A stretch of DNA of 64,000 bases from Aquisalibacillus elongatus (GTDB taxonomy: Bacteria > Bacillota > Bacilli > Bacillales > Alkalibacillaceae). Position 1 is the stretch's first letter, and each line of letters begins with the position of its first letter. The translations under genes were made by a program, and so were the position numbers. This document shows, piece after piece, positions 52,693 through 60,682 of this stretch. The notes under the pieces are model-generated. The model was given only the letters and a program-made list of their open reading frames with translations, was not told the DNA's origin and searched no databases. The DNA lies in NCBI RefSeq assembly GCF_003843875.1, contig NZ_RKRF01000014.1, positions 61,797 through 125,796 of the forward strand. Direction: 5' to 3'.

Positions 52693-53634
52693 ATGAGTCA
52701 GGGAATCGCCCATGTCTCTGTAGGGGAACAATTTGAAGGATATCTTTTAATTAAGTCTGCTGATAAAGGTGTTGCCAGTAATGGTAAGCCATTTTTAACT
52801 ATCATATTTCGCGATCGTTCCGGGGAAATCGACGCCAAGCTTTGGGAGGTCATGAAAGATGATGAAGAGGTCATCACACCAGAAAGTGTCGTCCATGTTC
52901 AAGGGGATATAAGACAGTTTCGAGGAAAACCTCAATTAAACATCCGCCAAATCAGATTAGCAACAGCTGCTGATGGTATACATCCGGAAGATTTTATGGA
53001 AAAAGCACCCGTTCCTGTTGAAGAACTTCAAGAATATATGACAAAAACAATCTTTGAAATGCGAAATCCAAATGTACAACGAATCATTCGTTATTTTATT
53101 AAAAAATATGAGCATGAATTGTTCACTTATCCGGCAGCTACGAAAAATCATCATGAGTATGCAGCTGGGTTAGCACATCACATTGTGTCAATGCTGAAAC
53201 TAGGAAAACAGTTATCGGAATTGTATCCGACACTTAATACAGATTTATTGTATGCGGGTATTATTTTACATGATATCGGTAAGGTTCAGGAGTTATCGAG
53301 TCCAATGTCTCCTAGTTACACATTGGAAGGTAAATTATTAGGTCATATTACGATCATGATTGATGAAGTCGAGTTGGCTGCCAACGAACTGGGAATTGAA
53401 GGTGAAGAAGTATTACTTCTTAAACATATGATTTTATCGCATCATGGTAAAGCAGAGTGGGGAAGTCCAAAACCACCTCAAATACGGGAAGCTGAAGTCC
53501 TTCACTTAATTGATTTAATGGATGCCAAAATGAATATGTTGGACCGTTCATTAGAAAAAGTGAAACCTGGTGAGTTTACTGACCGTATTTACCCATTAGA
53601 GAACCGTTCTTTTTATAAACCGACGATTGAATAA
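52693..53634 (+). CDS. yhaM: 3'-5' exoribonuclease YhaM
   Basis: A 313-residue nuclease with an N-terminal OB-fold about 10-95 ([26 protein letters not shown]) and an HD domain: [19 protein letters not shown] (about 151-169), [13 protein letters not shown] (HD pair, about 192-204), and [17 protein letters not shown]. YhaM degrades RNA and single-stranded DNA from the 3' end with Mn or Co. Third gene of the yhaO-yhaN-yhaM cluster, 15 bases after yhaN, ATG behind AAAGGGGAGAG. Confidence 0.95.
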   Translation: MSQGIAHVSVGEQFEGYLLIKSADKGVASNGKPFLTIIFRDRSGEIDAKLWEVMKDDEEVITPESVVHVQGDIRQFRGKPQLNIRQIRLATAADGIHPEDFMEKAPVPVEELQEYMTKTIFEMRNPNVQRIIRYFIKKYEHELFTYPAATKNHHEYAAGLAHHIVSMLKLGKQLSELYPTLNTDLLYAGIILHDIGKVQELSSPMSPSYTLEGKLLGHITIMIDEVELAANELGIEGEEVLLLKHMILSHHGKAEWGSPKPPQIREAEVLHLIDLMDAKMNMLDRSLEKVKPGEFTDRIYPLENRSFYKPTIE

Positions 53635-53654
53635 AGAAACAGGGGGAGAGGATT

Positions 53655-54605
53655 ATGAGTTTACAAGAGTTTGTGAATGATATAAAAAGTAAAGTGGGGA
53701 GTGTAATCATTGGTCAAGGTGATACCGTTGAATTGATTTCAAACGCTCTCGTAAACGAAGGACATGTTTTATTAGAAAGTGTCCCTGGTACAGGTAAAAC
53801 GATGTTATCTAAAAGTATTGCTAAGTCGATTGAGGGGGAGTTTAAACGAATTCAGTTCACACCAGATGTTCTACCATCTGATATTACAGGTATACACTTT
53901 TTTAATCCTAAAGATCAGCAATTCGAATTACGTCTAGGACCTGTTGTGACAAACGTTTTATTAGCGGATGAGATTAACCGTGCAACCCCACGAACTCAAT
54001 CTGCTTTATTAGAAGTTATGGAAGAAAAGCAAGTGACCATTGATGGTACAACTGTGCCAATTGAACCGCCGTATATGGTGATTGCGACTCAAAATCCAAT
54101 TGAATCACAACAAGGTACATTTGAATTACCTGAGGCTCAAATGGATCGTTTTTTTATGAAAATTGATATGGGGTATCCAACATTTGAACAAGAACAAGAA
54201 ATCATGCACACGCATAAACAATCAAATCCATTAGATGAACTTACATCAAGCATTACTAAAGAACAATTATTCCAGTATCAACATGAAGTTAAAGACATCT
54301 ATTTATCTGATGAACTAGAAAAATATTTATTATCAGTCGTTCGTGCAACTAGAGAGAGCAATTTAACACAAGTTGGGGTAAGTCCGCGGGGAACCTTGGC
54401 GTTAATGAGATCCGTTCAAGCTCGTGCAGCGATTAATGGTCGTGATTATGTCACGCCAGAAGATATTAAAGAAATGGCTCCTTACGTTTTATCTCACCGC
54501 CTCGTTCTAACGTTAGAAGCAGCTACGAAGAATAATCAGCTTGAAGTAATGGAGGAGATTTTGAGTACAGTAGAAGTACCGGTTGAAATCGGAGTCGAAC
54601 GCTAA
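53655..54605 (+). CDS. MoxR-family AAA+ ATPase
   Basis: A 316-residue ATPase. Walker A is SVPGTGKTML (about 41-50), Walker B LLADEINRATPRTQSALLEVMEE (about 104-126), sensor 1 VIATQNPIE, and sensor 2 GVSPRGTLALM. MoxR ATPases act as chaperones for VWA or DUF58 partners. Here the DUF58 gene overlaps its stop codon (TAATG) and a membrane protein gene follows, so all three work together. GGGGGAG precedes the ATG. It sits between yhaM and prsA, apparently inserted relative to B. subtilis. Confidence 0.93.
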   Translation: MSLQEFVNDIKSKVGSVIIGQGDTVELISNALVNEGHVLLESVPGTGKTMLSKSIAKSIEGEFKRIQFTPDVLPSDITGIHFFNPKDQQFELRLGPVVTNVLLADEINRATPRTQSALLEVMEEKQVTIDGTTVPIEPPYMVIATQNPIESQQGTFELPEAQMDRFFMKIDMGYPTFEQEQEIMHTHKQSNPLDELTSSITKEQLFQYQHEVKDIYLSDELEKYLLSVVRATRESNLTQVGVSPRGTLALMRSVQARAAINGRDYVTPEDIKEMAPYVLSHRLVLTLEAATKNNQLEVMEEILSTVEVPVEIGVER

Positions 54606-55813
54606 TGTTTAAGAAAAGAATTAGAAGTTCGAACCTTTATTTATGGTTAACACTTCCAGGTGCTTTCTTTATTATTTTTAGTTTGTTTGAATCAATTGGC
54701 CAGTTCCCGGTTTTAATGCTATGTGGTATTTTTTTAATTTTGTTACATGTGTTTAGTCAGTTCTACGACAAACATGTAGATGATTATTTGGTAATTGAAA
54801 ATCCAGAACGTATTGTCAGGTGTTATCCTGGTGATCAAGCAGAGCTTTATTTGTGGTTTAAGCAAAGAGGTATATTACCTATCATTAATGCTAAAATTGT
54901 GGTGACGTATGATCTCGTTTTAGAGTCTAACATTAGTAGCAGTTCGAAATCGACGAATAATGAAACTGTCGAATTACCTTTAACCTTGTTAAGTTTTGAA
55001 AGCAAAAAGGTAACCTTACCTGTCATAGCAAAATCAAGAGGTGTTGGGAAGGTTCGATCTATAAAGATTGTTGTTCCAAACTTGTTAGGGTTCGGCGAAA
55101 TTGATCTGATTTATAACCGTTTCTATAAACAAGAAGTTATTGTGTACCCATCGCTTACAGAAGTTAAAGGGATTCAATTATTAGAACCAAGGAATAACGG
55201 GGACCAACAAGCACAACATTCAATTTATGAACAACCTTTATTACAATACGGTACGCGAGACTATGTTAGTGGTGACCCCTTTAATCGAATTCATTGGAAG
55301 GCAACAGCAAAAAAAGATCAACTTCAAACGAAGGTCGTTGAGAAGGTGAATCAATTATCTTGGTGCTTTGTTGTGAACGTTAAGGTCCCTTATCACGGCG
55401 GTGTGATCGGAAAAATAGAGTATCTATTAGAACATCTAGCTTATCTCTGTCGCTATGCAACCGAAAACCAGATCCCATTTGAAATTTATATTAATGTACG
55501 TGGTCGAAAAGGAGTACCTTACATACATTTACCTCAAGGCGAGGGCCATAATCATTTAATGAGAGCATTAGAACTATTAGCAAGAGTCAATCCACTAGGT
55601 TTAACAGCACCATACGACCAAACATTAGCACATGTTAATCAACAGTATAAGCCACCTTACGTGATTCATCTAGGGACACTAGAAGCACAACATGAACAAG
55701 TATTGAATTTGTGGAGACGACAAGGTCATCGTGTTTATCATGTTGAAACGGTTGAAGGCGTCTCAGAGCTACTCCCTGTCGAGAAGAAGGGAGGCGAACA
55801 GTATGGGTCATAA
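54605..55813 (+). CDS. DUF58 domain protein, MoxR partner
   Basis: A 402-residue membrane protein with two N-terminal helices (about 12-55), an extracytoplasmic or beta-rich middle (about 60-190) and the DUF58 core REYVxGDPxxxIHWKATA: here TRDYVSGDPFNRIHWKATAKKD (about 218-239). The C-terminal part is a VWA-like Rossmann region. It is the usual middle member of MoxR-DUF58-transglutaminase clusters such as yeaC-yeaD-yebA. ATG overlaps the MoxR stop. Confidence 0.88.
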   Translation: MFKKRIRSSNLYLWLTLPGAFFIIFSLFESIGQFPVLMLCGIFLILLHVFSQFYDKHVDDYLVIENPERIVRCYPGDQAELYLWFKQRGILPIINAKIVVTYDLVLESNISSSSKSTNNETVELPLTLLSFESKKVTLPVIAKSRGVGKVRSIKIVVPNLLGFGEIDLIYNRFYKQEVIVYPSLTEVKGIQLLEPRNNGDQQAQHSIYEQPLLQYGTRDYVSGDPFNRIHWKATAKKDQLQTKVVEKVNQLSWCFVVNVKVPYHGGVIGKIEYLLEHLAYLCRYATENQIPFEIYINVRGRKGVPYIHLPQGEGHNHLMRALELLARVNPLGLTAPYDQTLAHVNQQYKPPYVIHLGTLEAQHEQVLNLWRRQGHRVYHVETVEGVSELLPVEKKGGEQYGS

Positions 55814-57029
55814 TGTAAACTTGATCCAAAAGGTAGCTGTCGATTTATTAGGGTTCATTATTATCATTCATGCTTATCAAATGGTGTATAGTAGTGAGAT
55901 TAATACGGTCAGCTATATTATTTGGCTTTTAATATCTGTTGGCTGTTTTTGGGGATTGAGACTATGGTTTCAATCGACTCTCAGATTTGGTCATTATTTG
56001 ATTCTAGCTCCGATTTTGATTTTAATCGCCTTATTACTGAATATTAGTATAACGATTGCCGTTATGATGAGTGGGTTAGCTGTCTACCGATTAATAAGGC
56101 ACGAAGCGGAACCAGAGATGGAAAGTGAAAAAGTGTTTGTAGGTCTTGCGTCAGTAGCGGTATTTATAGGTTATGTTTCAGGTATTTATGGAGGTCTGCA
56201 TCAAGTTAACATCATTGTTTATTTATTTTTAACTCAATTACTCTTGATGTATTTAGGGAAAATGATCCATAACTTAAGTCAGGAGAAAGGTACTGGCTTT
56301 AAAAAGAAATTATATACCGTCATTAGTGTAGGGTTTGTTACGTTTGGTAGTGCAGCGTTAATATTTGCGTTATTCCCTCTATTTCGCACCATTTATAATG
56401 TCGTTACAAGTTTTTTATTAAATAGTTTCATCTTCTTACTATCGCCTTTTTTTGAGTGGATTGAGAATATTGAGACTGATTCGGAATCGGAAGAGGTCAT
56501 CCAACAAGAAGAAGGTAGTAGAGAAGAAGAGGAATCATTTGTGCCCAATGAAGCAGGAGAGACGATTATTACGAGTGAACATTTGCTTTATGGTTTTATC
56601 GTGCTTGTGGTCATCTTTATTATTGTTCTTCTATATAAATTCCGAAAAAATTTAATGCAAAATATCAATATAACGAAAGATGATGACGAGTACGATGTAG
56701 AGTCCAGTAGAACCGAACAACGAAAATTTTGGAAGTGGAGAACAAAGGCCAAGCCTCCTGAAAATGAAGTTCGCAAAGCATTTTTCAAATTAGAAAAGTG
56801 GTCGATTAATAACGGACTTGGTAGATATGTCGATGAATCGATTCATGATTGGTTAGAACGATATAAGATTCATCATTTAATTGATGATGAAGTAATACAG
56901 ATTTATCGTGATGTTCGTTACGGGCAACATCAACTATCAACTGATGAGACACGCAGATTTATGAAACAAATTGGTCAAGTTAAACAACAGTTAAAACAAA
57001 TGATTGCAGATAAGGGAGATAAAAAATAA
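55803..57029 (+). CDS. Membrane protein with DUF4129-like C-terminus, third gene of the MoxR-DUF58 cluster
   Basis: A 408-residue protein from ATG 55803 (AAGGGAGG upstream; overlaps the DUF58 gene by 11 bases). About seven N-terminal membrane helices (about 10-215) are followed by an acidic linker, another helix about 255-275 and a cytoplasmic tail ENEVRKAFFKLEKWSINNGLGRYVDESIHDWLERY, like DUF4129. In YebA-type proteins a transglutaminase domain sits between the helices and the tail; I see none of its Cys-His-Asp motifs here. Function unknown; an altered version of the same system. Confidence 0.8.
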   Translation: MGHNVNLIQKVAVDLLGFIIIIHAYQMVYSSEINTVSYIIWLLISVGCFWGLRLWFQSTLRFGHYLILAPILILIALLLNISITIAVMMSGLAVYRLIRHEAEPEMESEKVFVGLASVAVFIGYVSGIYGGLHQVNIIVYLFLTQLLLMYLGKMIHNLSQEKGTGFKKKLYTVISVGFVTFGSAALIFALFPLFRTIYNVVTSFLLNSFIFLLSPFFEWIENIETDSESEEVIQQEEGSREEEESFVPNEAGETIITSEHLLYGFIVLVVIFIIVLLYKFRKNLMQNINITKDDDEYDVESSRTEQRKFWKWRTKAKPPENEVRKAFFKLEKWSINNGLGRYVDESIHDWLERYKIHHLIDDEVIQIYRDVRYGQHQLSTDETRRFMKQIGQVKQQLKQMIADKGDKK

Positions 57030-57055
57030 GCTGGCGAGATGCCAGCTTATTTTTA
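57023..57055. terminator. Bidirectional terminator between the MoxR cluster and prsA
   Basis: AAAAATAAGCTGGC (57023-57036), loop GAGAT, GCCAGCTTATTTTT (57042-57055). It overlaps both stop codons. Confidence 0.9.
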
Positions 57056-57955
57056 GCTATTACTAGTCGTTTCGAATAGATTTTCGAATTCTTCGATTTG
57101 AATGTCAATCTCAGCTTGGTCTAACTTCTCTTGTACTTTTTCTCTTAATGCAGCTTGATCGACTTGTTTCATTGTCATTTCCTCTTCAATGGAATCTTTC
57201 ATTTCTTCATAAGAATCAATGTCAGCATCGCGTTTATCTTCAATCAAAATAACGTGCCAACCAAAATCAGATTGAACTGGTTCGCTGATTTCTCCTACTT
57301 CTAAAGCATATGCTGCATCTTCAAATGGTTTAACCATATCACCTGCTGAAAAGTAGTCGAGATCCCCACCGTTACTAGCAGAACCACTATCAGTTGAATA
57401 TTCACTTACTAATTCTTCAAAATCCGTTCCTTCGTTGTAAAGATCAATGACTTCTTGAGCCGTTTCTTCTTCATCGACTAATATGTGTCGTGCACGAATT
57501 TCAGTTTGTAGACGTTCATAACGATTCTTGATTTCTTCTTCTGGAATCTCGATGTCTTGAGCAGCTAACTGATATTGAATCTTACTTAATAATAGTGTGT
57601 AACGTAATTCTTTTTCGTTACTAATTCCTTGTTGTTGAAGAACCTGATTAAATTGTTGGCCTAGCTGATCTTTTGTTTCTTGAATTTCTTCATCAATTTC
57701 TTCTAAGGTTACTTGATGATCTTCATCGAGCTCATTGTTGAGGACTTTTCTAGTAACCATACTTTGTAGAACCTTTTCACCGTGGAGTTCTTTTAACTCC
57801 TCATAAAACTCATCTTTTGTAATATCTCCAGCAGCTGTTTCTGCTACTACTTCTTGATTGTCTTCTTGCTCGTCCTCTTGATTACTTTCATCATCAGTAC
57901 AAGCAGCTAAGACTGCTAGTCCAAGTGCTAACAAGATTAATAAAACTTTCTTCAT
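57053..57955 (-). CDS. prsA: PrsA, extracytoplasmic foldase lipoprotein (peptidyl-prolyl isomerase)
   Basis: A 300-residue lipoprotein that folds exported proteins at the membrane-wall interface. The start is ATG 57955 (MKKVLLILLALGLAVLAAC); lipobox LAAC gives C19, and a longer frame to 58006 lacks a ribosome site. A Glu/Asp-rich linker, the helical chaperone region, and the parvulin domain (about 135-230) follow: RARHILVDEEETAQEVI, EYSTDSGSASNGGDLDYFSAGDMV, GWHVILIEDKR. Located downstream of yhaM and before scoC as in B. subtilis. Confidence 0.95.
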   Translation of the reverse strand: MKKVLLILLALGLAVLAACTDDESNQEDEQEDNQEVVAETAAGDITKDEFYEELKELHGEKVLQSMVTRKVLNNELDEDHQVTLEEIDEEIQETKDQLGQQFNQVLQQQGISNEKELRYTLLLSKIQYQLAAQDIEIPEEEIKNRYERLQTEIRARHILVDEEETAQEVIDLYNEGTDFEELVSEYSTDSGSASNGGDLDYFSAGDMVKPFEDAAYALEVGEISEPVQSDFGWHVILIEDKRDADIDSYEEMKDSIEEEMTMKQVDQAALREKVQEKLDQAEIDIQIEEFENLFETTSNS

Positions 57956-58049
57956 ATAAGTATTTCCCCCTAAAGATATGTAATGTTCTACACATAAATA
58001 TATCACAATTGGACAAGAGTGTTCTATATATTTTTCTGAAAACGCCTAA

Positions 58050-58077
58050 ACGAATGGAAAATAAAGCACATAAAATA
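58050..58077 (+). promoter_or_regulatory. Candidate sigma-K promoter of the YjcZ-like gene
   Basis: CATAAAATA at 58069-58077 equals the sigma-K -10 pattern CATANNNTA, and AC at 58050-58051 lies 17 bases upstream, matching the minimal -35. Confidence 0.55.
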
Positions 58078-58108
58078 CTGTAGTTAAATAACCAAGGAGG
58101 TGAGTTGA

Positions 58109-58198
58109 ATGAGTGGCAAAGGTTATTATGGCGAAGGGTTTGCGTTAATCGTCGTGTTGTTTATCTTATTAATTATTGTAGGTGCTGCTTGGTACTAG
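58109..58198 (+). CDS. YjcZ-like small sporulation peptide (29 aa)
   Basis: A 29-residue peptide: short Gly/Tyr head (MSGKGYYGEGF) and one hydrophobic helix (ALIVVLFILLIIVGAAWY). This is the pattern of YjcZ/SscA-type sporulation peptides of Bacillus. The ribosome site AAGGAGGTGAG (58094-58104) is very strong. The sigma-K-like promoter match fits late mother-cell expression. It lies alone on the plus strand between prsA and minus-strand genes, with its own terminator. Confidence 0.85.
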   Translation: MSGKGYYGEGFALIVVLFILLIIVGAAWY

Positions 58199-58235
58199 GG
58201 TTTAACTGAAATGGGCTATAAGAGTAACAACTATT

Positions 58236-58265
58236 CACTCTGGAGATCATACAGTCTTCAGAGTG
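58236..58265 (+). terminator. Terminator of the YjcZ-like gene
   Basis: CACTCTG (58236-58242) pairs with CAGAGTG (58259-58265), with a further AGA/TCT pairing inside, followed by TTTTTG. Confidence 0.82.
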
Positions 58266-58326
58266 TTTTTGTTTAGAGTATATTAAGAATGAAGAACGAA
58301 ATCTAAAAGATTTTTTAAAATAAAAA

Positions 58327-58354
58327 ACTCCCCCTTAAATGTTGAGGGGGGAGT
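58327..58354 (-). terminator. Terminator of the minus-strand DUF3267-type operon
   Basis: ACTCCCCC (58327-58334) and GGGGGAGT (58347-58354); on the minus strand it is followed by TTTTTTA. Confidence 0.85.
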
Positions 58355-58368
58355 GGAATTTTATACTT

Positions 58369-58548
58369 TTATAAATAATTGACTTCGTAATAAGAAGAAA
58401 TAAGCAATATTAGCATTGAAACATTTATTGTTCTAAATACTTTGCTGCTTTTTTCTGAGGATAGCTCAGATTTTTCACAAAAGCGTTGTGCTAGTGAATT
58501 AAAAGCATATAATACAAATAAAGCAAAAGGAACATAAACAAATAGCAA
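58369..58548 (-). CDS. Small membrane protein (59 aa), TTG start
   Basis: Not recognised. TTG 58548 with GGAGGAGATA directly upstream on the minus strand gives 59 residues with two hydrophobic segments, LFVYVPFALFVLYAFNSLA at the N-terminus and MLILLISSYYEV near the C-terminus, joined by a polar Ser/Lys/Glu linker. It starts 19 bases after the end of the DUF3267-type gene and ends just before a terminator, so it is the second gene of that operon. Confidence 0.65.
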   Translation of the reverse strand: MLFVYVPFALFVLYAFNSLAQRFCEKSELSSEKSSKVFRTINVSMLILLISSYYEVNYL

Positions 58549-58567
58549 AGTATCTCCTCCTAAAAAA

Positions 58568-59110
58568 TTAAGGTGACTTGATTAGTATATCATAGTTTTC
58601 TTTGGATTTTTCTATGATGCTATTCTTCGGAGCCCTAACAAAATAAGCTAAAGCAATCCAATCAGGCAATGATATGCCTATATTAATTGATAGGCAAAGA
58701 ATAATAATTGGAAAATACATTGGGAATCCAATTAATGCAACCATTAATGGCATTGTGATTAAGAGAGTTGGTGCTAGCATCGTAATAATAGATGTCTTTT
58801 TAGATAAACTCGACTTAATCTTAATTTTTAATATAGGGAAATATTTATATTTGAAACTCCAACGAAATTGGAATTCTCGATCAGTAAATAGTAATGGTAT
58901 TGCATGTGCCATTTTGTGAAGTAATGGTAGTAAAATTAAACTACTCAAAACCATATATATGCTAGGTGTTTTAATTGTAACACCTTGATAGATAATTGAA
59001 AAAGGGACATACATAAATAGTAGAGTTGTAATGCCTAGCAATGTAGACAAAATAACTAACCTATTATAACCAATTTCTTTCATTACGTTAATAGATTTCC
59101 AGCAAGTCAT
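58568..59110 (-). CDS. DUF3267-like membrane protein (putative zincin fold)
   Basis: A 180-residue protein with about four hydrophobic helices. LSSLILLPLLHKMAHAIPLLF (about 56-76) resembles the DUF3267 metal-site helix, normally HEHxHA-like; here it reads HKMAHA, keeping both histidines but not the glutamate, so peptidase activity is doubtful. SLPDWIALAYFVRAP near the end is also typical. ATG start behind AAGGAGG. It lies between prsA and scoC, where B. subtilis has yhaJ-yhaK; whether it is their counterpart is uncertain. Confidence 0.65.
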   Translation of the reverse strand: MTCWKSINVMKEIGYNRLVILSTLLGITTLLFMYVPFSIIYQGVTIKTPSIYMVLSSLILLPLLHKMAHAIPLLFTDREFQFRWSFKYKYFPILKIKIKSSLSKKTSIITMLAPTLLITMPLMVALIGFPMYFPIIILCLSINIGISLPDWIALAYFVRAPKNSIIEKSKENYDILIKSP

Positions 59111-59279
59111 AATAGGGCCTCCTTCATAGCAGTATATTCGATTTATTGAGTATTAGTTTTATAATAACTCTCAACGAATAATACGCTCATTGGAGGAAAA
59201 TTTCAACCCTTTTTGAGTAAATTTTTTTAAGAAATTTAAATGGGTTTTGAAGTCCCATGACGACAGTCATTAGAGGGTG

Positions 59280-59804
59280 TTAAGTTTCGTCTTTTAAACT
59301 CTCTATAGAACGGTCTAAAATCTCTAAATATTCATCTCCATATAAATGCTTCACAATTGACTCTAGTTCTTGAAATTCAGGAAAACTACCGTAAATATTC
59401 TTTAATGGCAAAGATGCCTTCATAACACTGTTTCGCTCGGGGTCATGAGCATCCATTGTTTGTTCAAACAATCGAACGCCCTCATCTGTTAACTTAACAT
59501 AAGTGCTTCGTTTGTCATCTTCTTTTTTTGAAAAGGTGATGAGTCCTCTTTGTTCAAGCTTTTTTGAAAAATTAAACGCTGTCGAAACGTGCATGACGCC
59601 AAACTTAGAAATCTCAGAAATAGTAGCGCCACGTAAATGATACGTAATCCATAGAACATGGTGTTCATTCAGGTTGAGGTCAAACGGTTTTACCCATTCT
59701 TGCCAATCCTTCTCTAATGATTTCCAAATGGCTTTCGTTAATTGTGCCATCTTATGGGAATATAAAAGCGCTTCTTGCCACGAATAAGTTTGATTATTAT
59801 TCAC
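59280..59804 (-). CDS. scoC: ScoC/Hpr transition-state regulator (MarR family)
   Basis: A 174-residue repressor of extracellular protease and sporulation genes in Bacillus. It matches ScoC closely: EALLYSHKMAQLTKAIWKSLEKDWQEWVKPFDLNLNEHHVLWITYHLRGATISEISKFGVMHVSTAFNFSKKLEQRG (winged helix about 45-110). The C-terminus is about 30 residues shorter than in B. subtilis. GTG start behind GGGAG. The prsA-(small genes)-scoC order equals B. subtilis. Monocistronic. Confidence 0.94.
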   Translation of the reverse strand: MNNNQTYSWQEALLYSHKMAQLTKAIWKSLEKDWQEWVKPFDLNLNEHHVLWITYHLRGATISEISKFGVMHVSTAFNFSKKLEQRGLITFSKKEDDKRSTYVKLTDEGVRLFEQTMDAHDPERNSVMKASLPLKNIYGSFPEFQELESIVKHLYGDEYLEILDRSIESLKDET

Positions 59805-59863
59805 CTAATCGACTCCCTGATTATTTTTCTATAACTTAATTTTAACATAATTCTATATGAAAT

Positions 59864-59894
59864 AAGAGTTGGCACTGATGCCGTGCCAACTCTT
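59864..59894 (-). terminator. Terminator of the GbsR-type gene
   Basis: AAGAGTTGGCA (59864-59874) pairs with TGCCAACTCTT (59884-59894); TTATTTC follows on the minus strand. Confidence 0.82.
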
Positions 59895-59898
59895 CCAA

Positions 59899-60381
59899 CT
59901 ATTGGTCATATTTACTGATTTGTTCAAATACATCTTCTAATGAACGGTGAAATTTAATCGCTTCATTAATTTTGTTAGACATATTAACTTCGCGGTTGTC
60001 TTGCTGATTTAACTCTGTTCGAATCGTTTCAAGGCTCGTGATCTGTTGGTCTAATGCTTCTAACCAGCGATTAACATATGTTTTCATAAACTTCTCATAT
60101 AAGTCCTTTTTAGCCTGATATAAATCTCTGCGTGCACCTTTTTTGAAAACACGCTCAATTAAATTGTAATCTAATAAAGTTCTAGAAGCAGTACTCATAG
60201 CTGTCTTACTTTTTCCTAAGGACTCTTTCATTTCATCAAGTGTCATAGGCTCCTCATTTAGAAACATCGTTACAAAAAGTTGAGATTCGGTTTTGTTTAG
60301 GGCGAACATTTCAAGTGTTTTGGAGAACTCAGAGATCATTAAATGATTAACGTGTTCGATGTTAGATGTTGTTGTATTCAT
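59899..60381 (-). CDS. GbsR/OpcR-type repressor (MarR superfamily)
   Basis: A 160-residue choline- or betaine-responsive repressor type. The winged-helix region MTLDEMKESLGKSKTAMSTASRTLLDYNLIERVFKKGARRDLY (about 47-88) is the GbsR hallmark, followed by a C-terminal helical region. Members control choline oxidation (gbsAB) or opuB/opuC importers. Here it is divergent from opuA, 301 bases apart, so it probably regulates that operon, as OpcR does for opuC. AAGGAGG lies about 15 bases before the ATG, longer than usual. Confidence 0.88.
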   Translation of the reverse strand: MNTTTSNIEHVNHLMISEFSKTLEMFALNKTESQLFVTMFLNEEPMTLDEMKESLGKSKTAMSTASRTLLDYNLIERVFKKGARRDLYQAKKDLYEKFMKTYVNRWLEALDQQITSLETIRTELNQQDNREVNMSNKINEAIKFHRSLEDVFEQISKYDQ

Positions 60382-60682
60382 TATAAAAAGTTAAAAGCCT
60401 CCTTCCGACGAAGTCCTTTTTTCTACCATAACCTACTTTAAAAATAAGTGAAACTCACAAATCACCAAGAAAAATCGAGTATTTCAAAGAAAAAACCCTT
60501 AATCGATGGCGTAAAGTTTATAAAGTTGAAACTGTACAGTCTATATGAACTGATTTGTCGGTATAGGAAATTTGAATTCTAAACGATAGTCTATTATAGT
60601 AGAAAAAGTGATTTCGTTTTACATAACGGTTTGTGCGTAGGAAAAAAGTGGTAGATTAAAAGTATGAGAGAGGTGAAAGTTA
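60382..60682. other. Divergent control region between GbsR-type gene and opuA
   Basis: No ORF. It must hold promoters for both directions and presumably the regulator's operator. The clearest symmetric element is the perfect palindrome ACTGTACAGT (60531-60540). TATTAT at 60592-60597 could be a -10 box, but I found no -35 at standard spacing. Confidence 0.4.
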
